A DNA stretch of 64,000 bases from Caulobacter sp. NIBR1757 (GTDB lineage: Bacteria > Pseudomonadota > Alphaproteobacteria > Caulobacterales > Caulobacteraceae): assembly GCF_027912495.1 (NCBI RefSeq), contig NZ_CP115463.1:1821501-1885500 (forward strand), read 5' to 3'. Of the stretch, positions 35,242 to 44,077 are shown piece after piece. The stretch's first letter is position 1; every line of letters begins with the position of its first letter. The notes under the pieces are model-generated. The model ran no database searches. It was not told where the DNA came from and saw only the letters and a program-made list of their open reading frames with translations. A program made the position numbers and the translations under genes.

Positions 35242-36969
35242 ATGACGCTTCGTCACTGGTCCGGCGCCCTCGCCGGCCTTTCCGTCCTCGCCGTCGCCGG
35301 CGTCTCCCAGGCCGCCGACCCCAGGCCGGTTCCGAAGCTGGTGGTGGTGATCAGCGTCGACCAGTTCAGTTCCAACCTCTTCAACCAGTACCGCAGCCGC
35401 TATGTCGGCGGGCTGCGCACCCTGGCCGACCAGGGCCTGGTGCATATCAACGGCTACCAGACCCATTCGGGAACCGAGACCTGCCCGGGCCACTCGACCA
35501 TCCTGACCGGCAAGCATCCCAACAAGACCGGCATCCCGGCCAATGACTGGCTCGACCCGGTCACCGGCAAGAGCGTCTACTGCTTCAGCGCCCCGGCCAA
35601 CCGGCTGGCGGGCGGCCTGACCGGGGGCAACGGCCCGGTCGGTCCCGACAACATGAGGGCCACGACCCTTGGCGACTGGATGAAGGACGGCGGCGCGGGC
35701 GGCCGGGTCTTCGCCATCTCCGGCAAGGACCGCGGCGCCATCGCCATGGCAGGCCACAAGGGCGACGGCGTCTTCTGGTGGCGCGAGGGCTTCGGCTTCA
35801 CGACCTACGTCGAGCCCGGCCAGAGTGACGAGGCGCGGCTGGCGCCGGTCAAGGCCATCAACGCCGACCTCAAGGCCCGCTACGAGGGCAAGCCGGCCTC
35901 CTGGACCTACCAGAACGACTATTGCCGCACGCTCGAGGCCGACTACCAGATCGCCGGCCAGACCTGGCACAGCCAGGTGCCGCCGGCCAAGGTGCAGTTC
36001 GACAACACCCCGCTGCTCGACGAGGTCACCGTCGAAGGCGCCATCCGTCTGATCGATGAGCAGAAGCTGGGCGCCGGCGCGGCCACCGACGTGCTGGCCG
36101 TCAGCCTGTCGGCCACCGACCGCATCGGCCACGGCTTCGGCACCCAGGGGCCGGAGATGTGCGAACAGCAGTTCCGCCTCGACGCCGCGCTCGGCAAGCT
36201 GCTCGAGGCCGCGAAGGCTGCACCCGGCGGGGCGCTGGTGGTGCTGACCGCCGACCATGGCGGCTCCGACTTCTCCGAGCGCCAGGCCGAGCGTGGCTAT
36301 CCTGAGGCCCGGCGCTACGACCCCGAGGTGCTGGCGCAACTGAACATGGCCCTCAAGGCCCAGTTCAAGCTGACGGCCAATCCGGTGATCTTCGACGGCA
36401 GCGGCCTCTACGTCGTCGATGACCGCAATGTGCGCCTGCCTGAGCCCCTGCGGTCGAAGATCGCCAGGGCGGCCGCCGACTGGCTGGCGACGAAGTCCGG
36501 CATCGCCGCCGCCTACACCCTTGATGAGTTGCTCGCGGTTCCGCTGCGGCCCGGCCTGTCGCCGGAGGATGTGAGCGTCAAGGAACGCGCCGCGATGAGC
36601 GCTGTCGCTGGCCGCTCGCCGGACGTCATCGTCATTCTCGCGCCGGGGGTTTCGCCGCTGCAGGCCCGGCTGGGCGGCGCCCTGAGCACCCACGGCAGCC
36701 CCTGGGACTACGACCGCCGCGTGCCGATCCTGTTCTGGTGGTCGGGCGGACAGGGGCAGGAGCGCTTCTATCCCATCGAGACCACCGACATCGGCCCGAC
36801 GCTGGCGCATCTGATCGGGGTGAGGCCGCCGGCCGACATCGACGGTCGCTGCATCGACCTGGGCGGTTTCGCGGTGGACGCCTGTCCGCAGCGGGCCGAG
36901 CCGCCGCCGGTCGCGGCGCCGAAGAAGCAGGGCTGGCTGCGCTGGCCGTTTGGCGGCAAGGATCAGTAG
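35242..36969 (+). CDS. Secreted alkaline phosphatase family protein
   Basis: A 575-residue periplasmic phosphomonoesterase of the alkaline phosphatase superfamily, close in organisation to single-domain SPAP/PafA enzymes. The signal peptide covers residues 1-25 (ending VSQAA). The metal-binding and nucleophile region SGTETCPGHSTILTG uses a Thr nucleophile in the family, followed by TGIPANDWLD, SATDRIGHGFG and LTADHGGSDFSE, which carry the remaining zinc ligands. The ATG at 35242 is preferred because the longer frame to 35170 overlaps the preceding gene. Its last 7 bases overlap the convergent next gene. Confidence 0.85.
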   Translation: MTLRHWSGALAGLSVLAVAGVSQAADPRPVPKLVVVISVDQFSSNLFNQYRSRYVGGLRTLADQGLVHINGYQTHSGTETCPGHSTILTGKHPNKTGIPANDWLDPVTGKSVYCFSAPANRLAGGLTGGNGPVGPDNMRATTLGDWMKDGGAGGRVFAISGKDRGAIAMAGHKGDGVFWWREGFGFTTYVEPGQSDEARLAPVKAINADLKARYEGKPASWTYQNDYCRTLEADYQIAGQTWHSQVPPAKVQFDNTPLLDEVTVEGAIRLIDEQKLGAGAATDVLAVSLSATDRIGHGFGTQGPEMCEQQFRLDAALGKLLEAAKAAPGGALVVLTADHGGSDFSERQAERGYPEARRYDPEVLAQLNMALKAQFKLTANPVIFDGSGLYVVDDRNVRLPEPLRSKIARAAADWLATKSGIAAAYTLDELLAVPLRPGLSPEDVSVKERAAMSAVAGRSPDVIVILAPGVSPLQARLGGALSTHGSPWDYDRRVPILFWWSGGQGQERFYPIETTDIGPTLAHLIGVRPPADIDGRCIDLGGFAVDACPQRAEPPPVAAPKKQGWLRWPFGGKDQ

Positions 36970-37955
36970 AGATCGGTCTTGTAATTGCTCTGCAGGCCAC
37001 CGTGGACCAGGTCGCGCTTGACGGCCAGCCGCAGCAGGGTGGCCTCGACGCCCTTGATCTTGTTAAGCTTGATGTGGGCGACCAGCGCCGCCGCCGGGTC
37101 GATCCCAGAGGCCGGAGGGCCGTTCCACAGTCCGGCCCGCTCCAGCGCCCGGCTTGAGGCGAGCGTCGGGCTGTCCGTCTCGATGACGGTGGCCAGGATC
37201 GGCGTCTTGCCGTCGACCACGAAGGCCTGGCGTATGTCGTCATCGGCGGTGAGCACGGCCCGGCCGCGCAGCACCGCCGCTTGGCCGCTGCCCGGTGCGA
37301 TGGCGAAGGCGGCGACCCGGGGCTGTTCGATGATGTTGCGGTAGCCGAAGGCCAGCCGGTTGCCCGGCCGCTCGGCCAGGGTGGCGCGGCCGTCCCGCAT
37401 CCGCACCAGCAGGCCGGCGGGATCGCCCTTGGGGCTGACATCGGCCTGGCCGCCCCGGTCCATGGTGACCAAGGCCAGGAAGCGGCAGGCGTCCATGAAG
37501 GCGTCAGGATCGGTGGGCGCCGCCGGTTCGCCGCCGGTCCAGAATTCGGAGCGGATCAAGGCCTTGGCGCAGTGGACGAAGCATTCCTCGACGGCGATCT
37601 CCACCGCCGTCTCGCTGACCGCCGAGATCCTGCCATTGGCCCGCAAGGTCTCGCCGACGCCGGGGGCGAGGAACAGCAGGCCGGCCCCGACGCCGACCTC
37701 GAGGCCGCCCGGGTTGTCGATGGCGTCCAGCGGGATGGAGACCCCGGCCCGGGTGGGCGTCACGAACCCGGCCGGTCCGCCCGCCGCTGTCGCCGTCGGC
37801 CCGTCCTCGCCGCCGATGCCCAGGAAGACGAACGGCGAGGCGGCGATCCAGCCGGTCGCCGTTTCGTCGAGATGGTCGATGATCTTCATCTTCACGCCGA
37901 GGCCGGCGACGCCGATGCGATCCTCCAGCGCCTTGACCGAGGTGATCGTTTCCAT
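36963..37955 (-). CDS. PNPOx-like flavin-binding family protein
   Basis: A 330-residue protein with two parts that resemble split beta-barrel pyridoxamine 5'-phosphate oxidase-like domains (FLALVTMDRGGQADVSPKGDPAG near residue 170 and GNRLAFGYRNIIEQPRVAAFAI). It probably binds FMN or F420-like cofactors; the substrate is unknown. The ATG at 37955 is preceded by GGAAGGA on the minus strand. It is convergent with the phosphatase (7-bp overlap) and precedes the gap before hemB on the same strand. Confidence 0.75.
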   Translation of the reverse strand: METITSVKALEDRIGVAGLGVKMKIIDHLDETATGWIAASPFVFLGIGGEDGPTATAAGGPAGFVTPTRAGVSIPLDAIDNPGGLEVGVGAGLLFLAPGVGETLRANGRISAVSETAVEIAVEECFVHCAKALIRSEFWTGGEPAAPTDPDAFMDACRFLALVTMDRGGQADVSPKGDPAGLLVRMRDGRATLAERPGNRLAFGYRNIIEQPRVAAFAIAPGSGQAAVLRGRAVLTADDDIRQAFVVDGKTPILATVIETDSPTLASSRALERAGLWNGPPASGIDPAAALVAHIKLNKIKGVEATLLRLAVKRDLVHGGLQSNYKTDLY

Positions 37956-38009
37956 GGCCGTCCTTCCCGAATGCTCGGGCAGCATGGCCTACTTAATATT
38001 GAATCTCAA

Positions 38010-39026
38010 CTAGCCGCGCAGCATCTTCGCCACGCGCGGCGCGAAGTAGGTGATGATCCCGGCGCAGCCGGCCCGCTTGAAGGCGCCCAGGCTCTCGAGG
38101 ATGGCCCGCTCCTCGTCGATCCAGCCGTTCTGGGCGGCGGCCATGATCATCGCGTACTCGCCGCTCACCTGGAAGGCGAAGGTCGGCATGGCGAATTCGT
38201 CGACCAGCCGGCGGGCGATGTCGAGGTAGGGCATGCCCGGCTTGACCATGACCATGTCGGCGCCCTCGGCGATGTCGAGGGCGACCTCGCGGATGGCCTC
38301 CTCGGTGTTGGCCGGGTCCATCTGGTAGGTCTTCTTGTCGCCGGGGTTGGCGACGTCGCCGCTGCCCAGCTTCCCGGAGCCGATGGCGTCGCGGTAGGGA
38401 CCGTAGAAGGCCGAGGCGTACTTGGCGGCGTAGGACATGATCATAACGTCCTGCAGGCCCTCGGCCTCCAGCGCCGCGCGGATCGCCCCGACCCGGCCGT
38501 CCATCATGTCCGAGGGAGCGAGGATATCGCAGCCAGCCCGGGCCTGGACCAGGGCCTGCTCGACCAGACGCTCGATGGTGGCGTCGTTGACGACGCGGCC
38601 GTCCTTCAGCACGCCGTCGTGGCCGTGGGTGGTGAAGGGATCGAGCGCCACGTCGCACATGATGCCGACCTCGGGGGCGGCGGCCTTCATGGCCTTGATC
38701 GCCCGGCAGATGACCCCGTCTTCCTCGGCCGCCAGGCTGCCCTCGGCGTCCTTCCGGGCCCCGTCGATGTGGGGGAAGATGGCGATGCATGGGATGCCCA
38801 GCTCGCGGGCTGCAATGGCCGCCTTGGCCGCTTCGGCGATGCTCAGGCGGTCGACGCCCGGCATCGAGGCGACGGGAATCCGACCCTCGCCCTCATGCAC
38901 CACCATCGACCAGATCAGGTCGGAGGGCTGCAGCGAAGTCTCGCGCACCATGCGGCGGGACCAGTCGGCCTGGCGCAGGCGGCGCAAACGGGTGGCGGGG
39001 TAGGCGGCGAGGGGCGGAACGGTCAT
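38010..39026 (-). CDS. hemB: Delta-aminolevulinic acid dehydratase (porphobilinogen synthase), Mg-type
   Basis: Condenses two 5-aminolevulinate molecules to porphobilinogen, the second committed step of haem synthesis; 338 residues. The Schiff-base lysines are in SYAAKYASAFYGPYR and MVMVKPGMPYLD. The metal site reads CDVALDPFTTHGHDG: the zinc cysteines of the E. coli type are replaced by Ala/Asp residues, so the enzyme should use Mg2+ and K+ as in other alphaproteobacteria. ATG 39026 is preferred over 39044 on family alignment. The ALA supplier hemA is 6 kb away. Confidence 0.95.
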   Translation of the reverse strand: MTVPPLAAYPATRLRRLRQADWSRRMVRETSLQPSDLIWSMVVHEGEGRIPVASMPGVDRLSIAEAAKAAIAARELGIPCIAIFPHIDGARKDAEGSLAAEEDGVICRAIKAMKAAAPEVGIMCDVALDPFTTHGHDGVLKDGRVVNDATIERLVEQALVQARAGCDILAPSDMMDGRVGAIRAALEAEGLQDVMIMSYAAKYASAFYGPYRDAIGSGKLGSGDVANPGDKKTYQMDPANTEEAIREVALDIAEGADMVMVKPGMPYLDIARRLVDEFAMPTFAFQVSGEYAMIMAAAQNGWIDEERAILESLGAFKRAGCAGIITYFAPRVAKMLRG

Positions 39027-39065
39027 GGGCGCGGTGTCGCGCAACGGGCAGGCGAGCGCAAGCGC

Positions 39066-39620
39066 CTAGGGGCGCCAGCTGCCGCTTGGCATGCAGACGT
39101 GATCGGCCGCCTCCACGGCGTCGAGCTGCTCGACCAGCAACCAGAAGTCGAAGCCGTCCGGCCGGGTGATCACCGTCATGTCGTCCGGATAGAAATCGGT
39201 CGTCGGGGCATGAGGCGGTTCGAGGTCGCGGATCTCGTGCAGGGTCCGCTCGGCCTTGCCCGCCGGCCCCCAGGCGTAGCGCTCCTTCAAGCCGGTCCCG
39301 CTGCTCGCGCTGGCGCCGGATCGCTCCAGAGTTCCCGAGCCGTCGGCGGCAAACCTGTAGCGGTCCTCAACACTCCAGTCCCCGGACGGCGTGTAGACGG
39401 TCTGGTCGATGCTGACGGACCCCCCGGCCCGCGACACCTTGCCGATCACATAGGCCTGATCTCCCGGCGCCGACCGGTCGCGGCTCTTCGCATCCCGGAA
39501 CAGGCAGAGGTCCGGCTTTTCCGGATCGCCCTTCATGATCACGTAATAGCTACCGTCCGCCGCGCTGGCGGCGCCGGCCAGGGCCGACAGGGCCAGTATG
39601 CCGATCAGCAGCCGCTTCAT
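39066..39620 (-). CDS. Secreted hypothetical protein
   Basis: Family not recognised. The 184-residue product has a typical signal peptide (MKRLLIGILALSALAGAASA) and a mature part rich in beta strands and Gly/Ser/Asp, with DRYRFAADGSGTLERSG in the middle and two cysteines (CLFR; HVCMPS). It could be a small lipocalin-like or DUF-type periplasmic protein, but I cannot assign it. Its ATG overlaps the stop of the DUF4870-like gene by 4 bp, so the two are co-translated. Confidence 0.65.
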   Translation of the reverse strand: MKRLLIGILALSALAGAASAADGSYYVIMKGDPEKPDLCLFRDAKSRDRSAPGDQAYVIGKVSRAGGSVSIDQTVYTPSGDWSVEDRYRFAADGSGTLERSGASASSGTGLKERYAWGPAGKAERTLHEIRDLEPPHAPTTDFYPDDMTVITRPDGFDFWLLVEQLDAVEAADHVCMPSGSWRP

Positions 39621-40066
39621 GCCGCCGCGACCGGCCGCGGCGTCGTCGCCAGCCGCAGGAAGCCGACCGCCGGGGCCGCCAGCGACCACAGGGCCATCAG
39701 GGCCAGGCCGATGCCGGAGGCGATGAACAGGCCGATGATGCGGCCGGTGAAGGTCAGGTTCGAGACCTGCACGTCGCTGTGCAGCTCGTCGCGCCAGGCC
39801 TCTCCGAGCAGGTCGGCCAGCGCCCAGAGGCCGCAGATTCCGGCGACGAGGCCCAGCAGGAAGCCGATCCAGAAGATCTGGATCTGGAACCGGTAATGCT
39901 CGCGGAGCTGCGGGGTGGCGGACCGTCGCTGGCTGTAGGCCATGATCACCCCGACGATGCCGGGCACCCCGGCGAAGAAGATGGCGCTGAACAGCAGGCC
40001 GTAGCCGATCAGTCCCATGACCCGCTCGGTGTCGAACCGGCGGGCCTCGGCGTCCGTTAAGGTCAT
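39617..40066 (-). CDS. DUF4870-like membrane protein
   Basis: A 149-residue integral membrane protein with about three hydrophobic segments: GLIGYGLLFSAIFFAGVPGIVGVIMAY, IFWIGFLLGLVAGICGLWAL and IGLFIASGIGLALMALWSL. The REHYRFQIQIFW pattern between TM1 and TM2 is characteristic of the DUF4870/Tic20-like fold. Function is unknown. It forms a two-gene operon with the secreted protein downstream and diverges from the acyl-CoA dehydrogenase. Confidence 0.7.
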   Translation of the reverse strand: MTLTDAEARRFDTERVMGLIGYGLLFSAIFFAGVPGIVGVIMAYSQRRSATPQLREHYRFQIQIFWIGFLLGLVAGICGLWALADLLGEAWRDELHSDVQVSNLTFTGRIIGLFIASGIGLALMALWSLAAPAVGFLRLATTPRPVAAA

Positions 40067-40171
40067 GCGGCTCTCCCGTCAGGCAGCGGTTGACAGCTTG
40101 GCCCCTCGGCGTCAGGTCAGCAAGCCCACGGCGTGAGGGTAACTCTTCGCGCGAGATCAGGACATCGACGC

Positions 40172-41311
40172 ATGGATTTCTCCCTCACCGACGATCAGCG
40201 CGCCATCCAGGAGATGGCCCAGGCCTTCGCAAGGGATGAACTCGCCCCGCATGCCGCCGGATGGGATGAAGAAAGCCACTTCCCGGTTGATGTCCTGCGC
40301 CAGGCCGCCGCGCTCGGCTTCGCCGGCGTCTATGTGCAGGAAGATGTCGGCGGCTCCGGCCTGAGCCGCCTCGACGCCTCGCTGATCTTTGAGGCGCTCA
40401 GCTACGGCTGCGTGCCGACCGCCGCCTACCTGACCATCCACAACATGGCCTCCTGGATGATCGACCGCTTCGCGTCGGACGAACTGCGCCACAAATACCT
40501 GCCGCGCCTGACCACCATGGAGCTGATCGCCAGCTACTGCCTGACCGAGCCCGGCAGCGGCTCCGACGCCGCCGCCATGCGCACCAGCGCCCGGCTGGAC
40601 GGCGATCATTACGTCCTGAACGGTTCCAAGGCCTTCATCTCCGGCGCCGGGGTCTCGGACGTCTACGTCGTCATGGCCCGCAGCGGGGCCGACGGCCCCA
40701 AGGGCGTCTCGGCGTTCGTCGTGGAGAAGGGCTGGGAAGGCCTGTCGTTCGGCGCCAACGAGAAGAAGATGGGCTGGAAGTCGCAGCCGACGGCCCAGGT
40801 CAACTTCGACAACGTTCGCGTGCCGGTCGAGAACCGCATCGGCGGCGAGGGCGAGGGCTTCCGCTTCGCCATGATGGGCCTGGACGGCGGTCGGCTGAAC
40901 ATCGCCAGCTGCTCGCTGGGCGGCGCCGCCTTCGCGTTGGACACGGCCAAGGCCTACATGGAAACCCGCAACCAGTTCGGCAAACCGCTGAAGGATTTCC
41001 AGGCTCTGCAGTTCAAGATCGCCGACATGGCCACCGACCTTCAGGCCTCGCAGCTGATGGTCCGCAACGCCGCCAGCGCCCTCGACAATCGCGACCCCCA
41101 CGCCACCAAGCTCTGCGCCATGGCCAAACGCTTCGCCACCGACAGCTGCTTCGACGTCGCCAACAACGCCCTGCAGCTGCACGGCGGCTACGGCTACCTG
41201 GCCGACTACCCGATGGAGCGCATCGTCCGCGACCTGCGGGTGCACCAGATCCTCGAAGGCACCAACGAGATCATGCGGGTGATCATCGGGCGCGAGATGT
41301 TCCGGCAATAG
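40172..41311 (+). CDS. Acyl-CoA dehydrogenase, probable isobutyryl-CoA dehydrogenase
   Basis: FAD enzyme of 379 residues, predicted to oxidise isobutyryl-CoA to methacrylyl-CoA in valine degradation. Family motifs are [15 protein letters not shown] near residue 125, [16 protein letters not shown], the R-N-Q-F-G-K-P helix and C-terminal [34 protein letters not shown], whose Glu in LEGTNE is the catalytic base position of this subgroup. The ATG at 40172 is the family start. Valine specificity is inferred from the adjacent 3-hydroxyisobutyryl-CoA hydrolase and 3-hydroxyisobutyrate dehydrogenase. Confidence 0.88.
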   Translation: MDFSLTDDQRAIQEMAQAFARDELAPHAAGWDEESHFPVDVLRQAAALGFAGVYVQEDVGGSGLSRLDASLIFEALSYGCVPTAAYLTIHNMASWMIDRFASDELRHKYLPRLTTMELIASYCLTEPGSGSDAAAMRTSARLDGDHYVLNGSKAFISGAGVSDVYVVMARSGADGPKGVSAFVVEKGWEGLSFGANEKKMGWKSQPTAQVNFDNVRVPVENRIGGEGEGFRFAMMGLDGGRLNIASCSLGGAAFALDTAKAYMETRNQFGKPLKDFQALQFKIADMATDLQASQLMVRNAASALDNRDPHATKLCAMAKRFATDSCFDVANNALQLHGGYGYLADYPMERIVRDLRVHQILEGTNEIMRVIIGREMFRQ

Positions 41312-41342
41312 GGCGACTTTTGCCCCGCTCGTGCGCTATCAG

Positions 41343-42401
41343 ATGAACATGACCGAAGAACCCGAAGTCCTCACCCGCGTCGAAGCCGGCGTCGGTCGCG
41401 TCACCCTCAATCGGCCCAAAGCGCTGCATGCGCTGACCACCAACATGTGCCGGCTGATCACTGAAGCCCTGCTGGCCTGGCGCGACGACGACGCGGTCCA
41501 CTGCGTTCTCATCGACCATAGCGGCGAGCGCGGCTTCTGCGCCGGCGGCGACATCCGCATGCTGGCCGAGAGCGGGGCAGGGGACGGCCGCGAGGCTCGC
41601 GAGTTCTTCCACACCGAGTACCGGCTGAACCATCTGCTGTTTGTCTATCCCAAGCCCGTGGTGGCGGTGATGGACGGGGTGACCATGGGCGGCGGTGTCG
41701 GTCTCTCCATGCCGGCCGCCGTGCGCATCGCCACCGAGCGGACCACCTTCGCCATGCCCGAGACCGGCATCGGCCTGTTCCCTGACGTCGGCGGCGGCTG
41801 GTTCCTGCCGCGCCTGCCCGGCAAGACCGGGCTGTGGCTGGCGTTGACCGGGGCGCGGATCAAGGGCGCCGACTGCATTCGGCTGGGCATCGCCACCCAC
41901 TATATGCCGAGCGGGCACGTCGAGGGCTTCAAGGCCGCGCTGGCCGAGCACCCGGAGAGCATCGCCGGCGCGCTCGCCCATTTCGTCCGCGACGCCGGCC
42001 CGGCCCCGATCGAGGCGCATCTGGAAGACATCGACCGGTTCTTCGGCCGCCCGTCGGTCGAGGCCATCCTCGAAGACCTGGAACAGGACACCGGCGAATG
42101 GGCGCGAAGCACCCTCGTCACCCTCGGGACCAAGTCGCCGCAGACGATGAAAGTCGCCTTCCGCCAACTGGCCCACGGCGCCCTGTTCGACGACTTCGCC
42201 GACAACATGGTCATGGAGTACCGCATCGGCGCCCACGTCGTGCAGCGGCCCGACTTCATCGAGGGTGTCCGCGCCGTCATCATCGACAAGGACAACAGCC
42301 CGCGCTGGAGCCCCGAAACCGTCGAGGCGGTCGGCGACGACCTGCTGGACGAGATTTTCGCGCCTCTGCCCGCGAATGAGGAATGGACTCCGCTGACGTG
42401 A
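41343..42401 (+). CDS. 3-hydroxyisobutyryl-CoA hydrolase
   Basis: Crotonase-fold hydrolase releasing 3-hydroxyisobutyrate from its CoA ester, which removes toxic methacrylyl-CoA products in valine catabolism; 352 residues. Motifs are GFCAGGDIRML (oxyanion hole), GVTMGGGVGLSMPAAVRIATE, and MPETGIGLFPDVGGGWFLPRL carrying the acid residues distinctive of HIBCH versus enoyl-CoA hydratase. Two ATGs are possible (41343, 41349); no strong ribosome site separates them. The 31-bp gap to the dehydrogenase indicates a shared transcript. Confidence 0.9.
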   Translation: MNMTEEPEVLTRVEAGVGRVTLNRPKALHALTTNMCRLITEALLAWRDDDAVHCVLIDHSGERGFCAGGDIRMLAESGAGDGREAREFFHTEYRLNHLLFVYPKPVVAVMDGVTMGGGVGLSMPAAVRIATERTTFAMPETGIGLFPDVGGGWFLPRLPGKTGLWLALTGARIKGADCIRLGIATHYMPSGHVEGFKAALAEHPESIAGALAHFVRDAGPAPIEAHLEDIDRFFGRPSVEAILEDLEQDTGEWARSTLVTLGTKSPQTMKVAFRQLAHGALFDDFADNMVMEYRIGAHVVQRPDFIEGVRAVIIDKDNSPRWSPETVEAVGDDLLDEIFAPLPANEEWTPLT

Positions 42402-42469
42402 GCCACAATCTAGCCTAGAGAGGTCCGCAGGTCGGGGGACCGAACGAAGCAAACGTCCAGGAGAGACGA

Positions 42470-43270
42470 ATGACGCCCCGCGTGAGTTGGCTGGCCCTGG
42501 CCGCCGTCCTGACCCTGACCGCCTGCGCCACCACCCCGCCCCCGCCGCCGCCGCCCGTGGAAGCCGGAGCGGCGCTGCCGACCTGGCTGGACGCCGCCCT
42601 GACCGATCCCAGCCGGCCGGCCGCCGACATGGCCCGCGACGTGGGCCGGCGTCCGGGCGAAACCGTCCTGTTCGCCGGCATCAAGCCCGGCATGAAGGTC
42701 GCCGACCTGATCCCCGGGGCAGGCTATTTCACCCGCATCTTCTCCAAGGCCGTCGGTCCGCGTGGCCGCGTCTACGCCTATGTGCCCGGCGAGTTCGCCG
42801 CCCAGGCCAATCGCGATCCGGCGGTCACGGTCGTCACCCAGGACCCGGCCTACGCCAATACCCGCATGATCGTCGATACGATGCCGAGGTTCTCTGCTCC
42901 CGAGAAGCTGGACGTCGTCTTCACGGCCCAGAACTACCACGACCTGCACACCACGCGGATGGGACCGGTCGATGTGCCGGCCTTCAACCGCGCGGTGTTC
43001 CGCGCCCTCAAGCCGGGCGGTCTCTACGTCGTCATCGACCACTCGGCCCAGAAGGGCAGCGGCCTGTCTGCCGTGAACAGTTTCCACCGCATCGATCCGG
43101 CCGTCGTGCGCCGGGAAGTCGAGGCGGCCGGCTTCATCTTCGACGGGCAGGGCGAGTTCCTGCGCGAGCCGAAGGACCGCATGAATGTAAGCGTCGTCGA
43201 CAAAACCATCCGGGGCGAGACCGACCAGTTCGTCTACCGCTTCCGCAAGCCTGGGAGGGCACGCCGTTGA
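42470..43270 (+). CDS. Exported class I methyltransferase-fold lipoprotein
   Basis: A 266-residue predicted lipoprotein with the lipobox LTAC (Cys19) and a polyproline linker, then a Rossmann-like methyltransferase domain. Motif I appears as VADLIPGAGYFTRIFSKAVG near residue 76, and motif IV-like FTAQNYHDLHTT and FRALKPGGLYVVIDH follow. Such export is odd for a SAM-dependent fold, since SAM is cytosolic. A homologous exported protein follows immediately, and both sit among valine-degradation genes. Substrate and true activity are unknown. Confidence 0.75.
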   Translation: MTPRVSWLALAAVLTLTACATTPPPPPPPVEAGAALPTWLDAALTDPSRPAADMARDVGRRPGETVLFAGIKPGMKVADLIPGAGYFTRIFSKAVGPRGRVYAYVPGEFAAQANRDPAVTVVTQDPAYANTRMIVDTMPRFSAPEKLDVVFTAQNYHDLHTTRMGPVDVPAFNRAVFRALKPGGLYVVIDHSAQKGSGLSAVNSFHRIDPAVVRREVEAAGFIFDGQGEFLREPKDRMNVSVVDKTIRGETDQFVYRFRKPGRARR

Positions 43271-44010
43271 ACAAGACACTGATCGCCGCTGTCGCCGGAG
43301 CGCTCGCTCTGGCCATGACCGGGGCCGTGGTCGCCGCCGACTACAGCGCCGCCCTGAACGACGCCAAGCGTCCGGCCGACCAGAAGGCCCGTGACGTCGC
43401 CCGCAAGCCCGCGGAGCTGCTGGCCATCGCCGAGGTCAATCCCGGCGACAAGGTCGGCGACTTCATCATGGGCGGCGGCTATTTCACCCGCATCTTCTCG
43501 GCCGCCGTCGGTTCGACCGGCAAGGTCTACGCCGTGCAGCCCAAGGAGTTCATCGACTTCCAGGCCAGCTATGGGACCAACCAGGACACGGTGGTCGCCG
43601 ACTATGCCAACGTGGTGCCGCTGCGCCCGTCGCTCGGCGCCGTCACCTTTCCCGAGCCGCTGGACGTCATCTTCACCGCCCAGAACTACCACGACATGCA
43701 CCTCAGCATGGCCCCGGAAGCCCTGGCCGGCATGGTCGACAAGGCGCTGTTCGACGCGCTGAAGCCGGGCGGCCTGCTGGTCATCGTCGATCACTACGCC
43801 GCCGACGGTTCGGGCACGCGCGACAGCAACAGCCTGCACCGCATCGACATCGAGACGGTGAAGAAGGAAGTCCTGGCCGCCGGCTTCGTGCTGGAGAGCC
43901 AGAGCGACATCCTGCGCAATCCCGCCGATCCGCGCACCGCCAGCGTCTTCGACGCCTCGATCCGCGGCCAGACCGACCAGTTCGTGCTGAAGTTCCGCAA
44001 GCCGAAATAG
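43267..44010 (+). CDS. Exported class I methyltransferase-fold protein (paralogue)
   Basis: Second copy of the preceding fold, 247 residues, starting at a TTG that overlaps the previous stop by 4 bp. A Sec-type signal peptide (NKTLIAAVAGALALAMTGAVVAA) replaces the lipoprotein signal. Motif I reads VGDFIMGGGYFTRIFSAAVG, with later FTAQNYHDMHLSMAPEAL and FDALKPGGLLVIVDHYA. The shared FTRIF, AQNYHD and LKPGG positions mark a tandem duplication. The open frame back to 42487 overlaps the paralogue and is not used. Confidence 0.75.
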   Translation: MNKTLIAAVAGALALAMTGAVVAADYSAALNDAKRPADQKARDVARKPAELLAIAEVNPGDKVGDFIMGGGYFTRIFSAAVGSTGKVYAVQPKEFIDFQASYGTNQDTVVADYANVVPLRPSLGAVTFPEPLDVIFTAQNYHDMHLSMAPEALAGMVDKALFDALKPGGLLVIVDHYAADGSGTRDSNSLHRIDIETVKKEVLAAGFVLESQSDILRNPADPRTASVFDASIRGQTDQFVLKFRKPK

Positions 44011-44077
44011 GCTTGCGCCGCCTGTAGATTCCCAACGACGCCGGCCTCGCTACGGGTCGGCGCAAGGAGCGTTTTAA

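Noticed and set aside
37281-39896. An 871-codon plus-strand open frame opposite the PNPOx-like gene and hemB
   Set aside because: It is antisense to conserved genes; composition is typical of a shadow frame.
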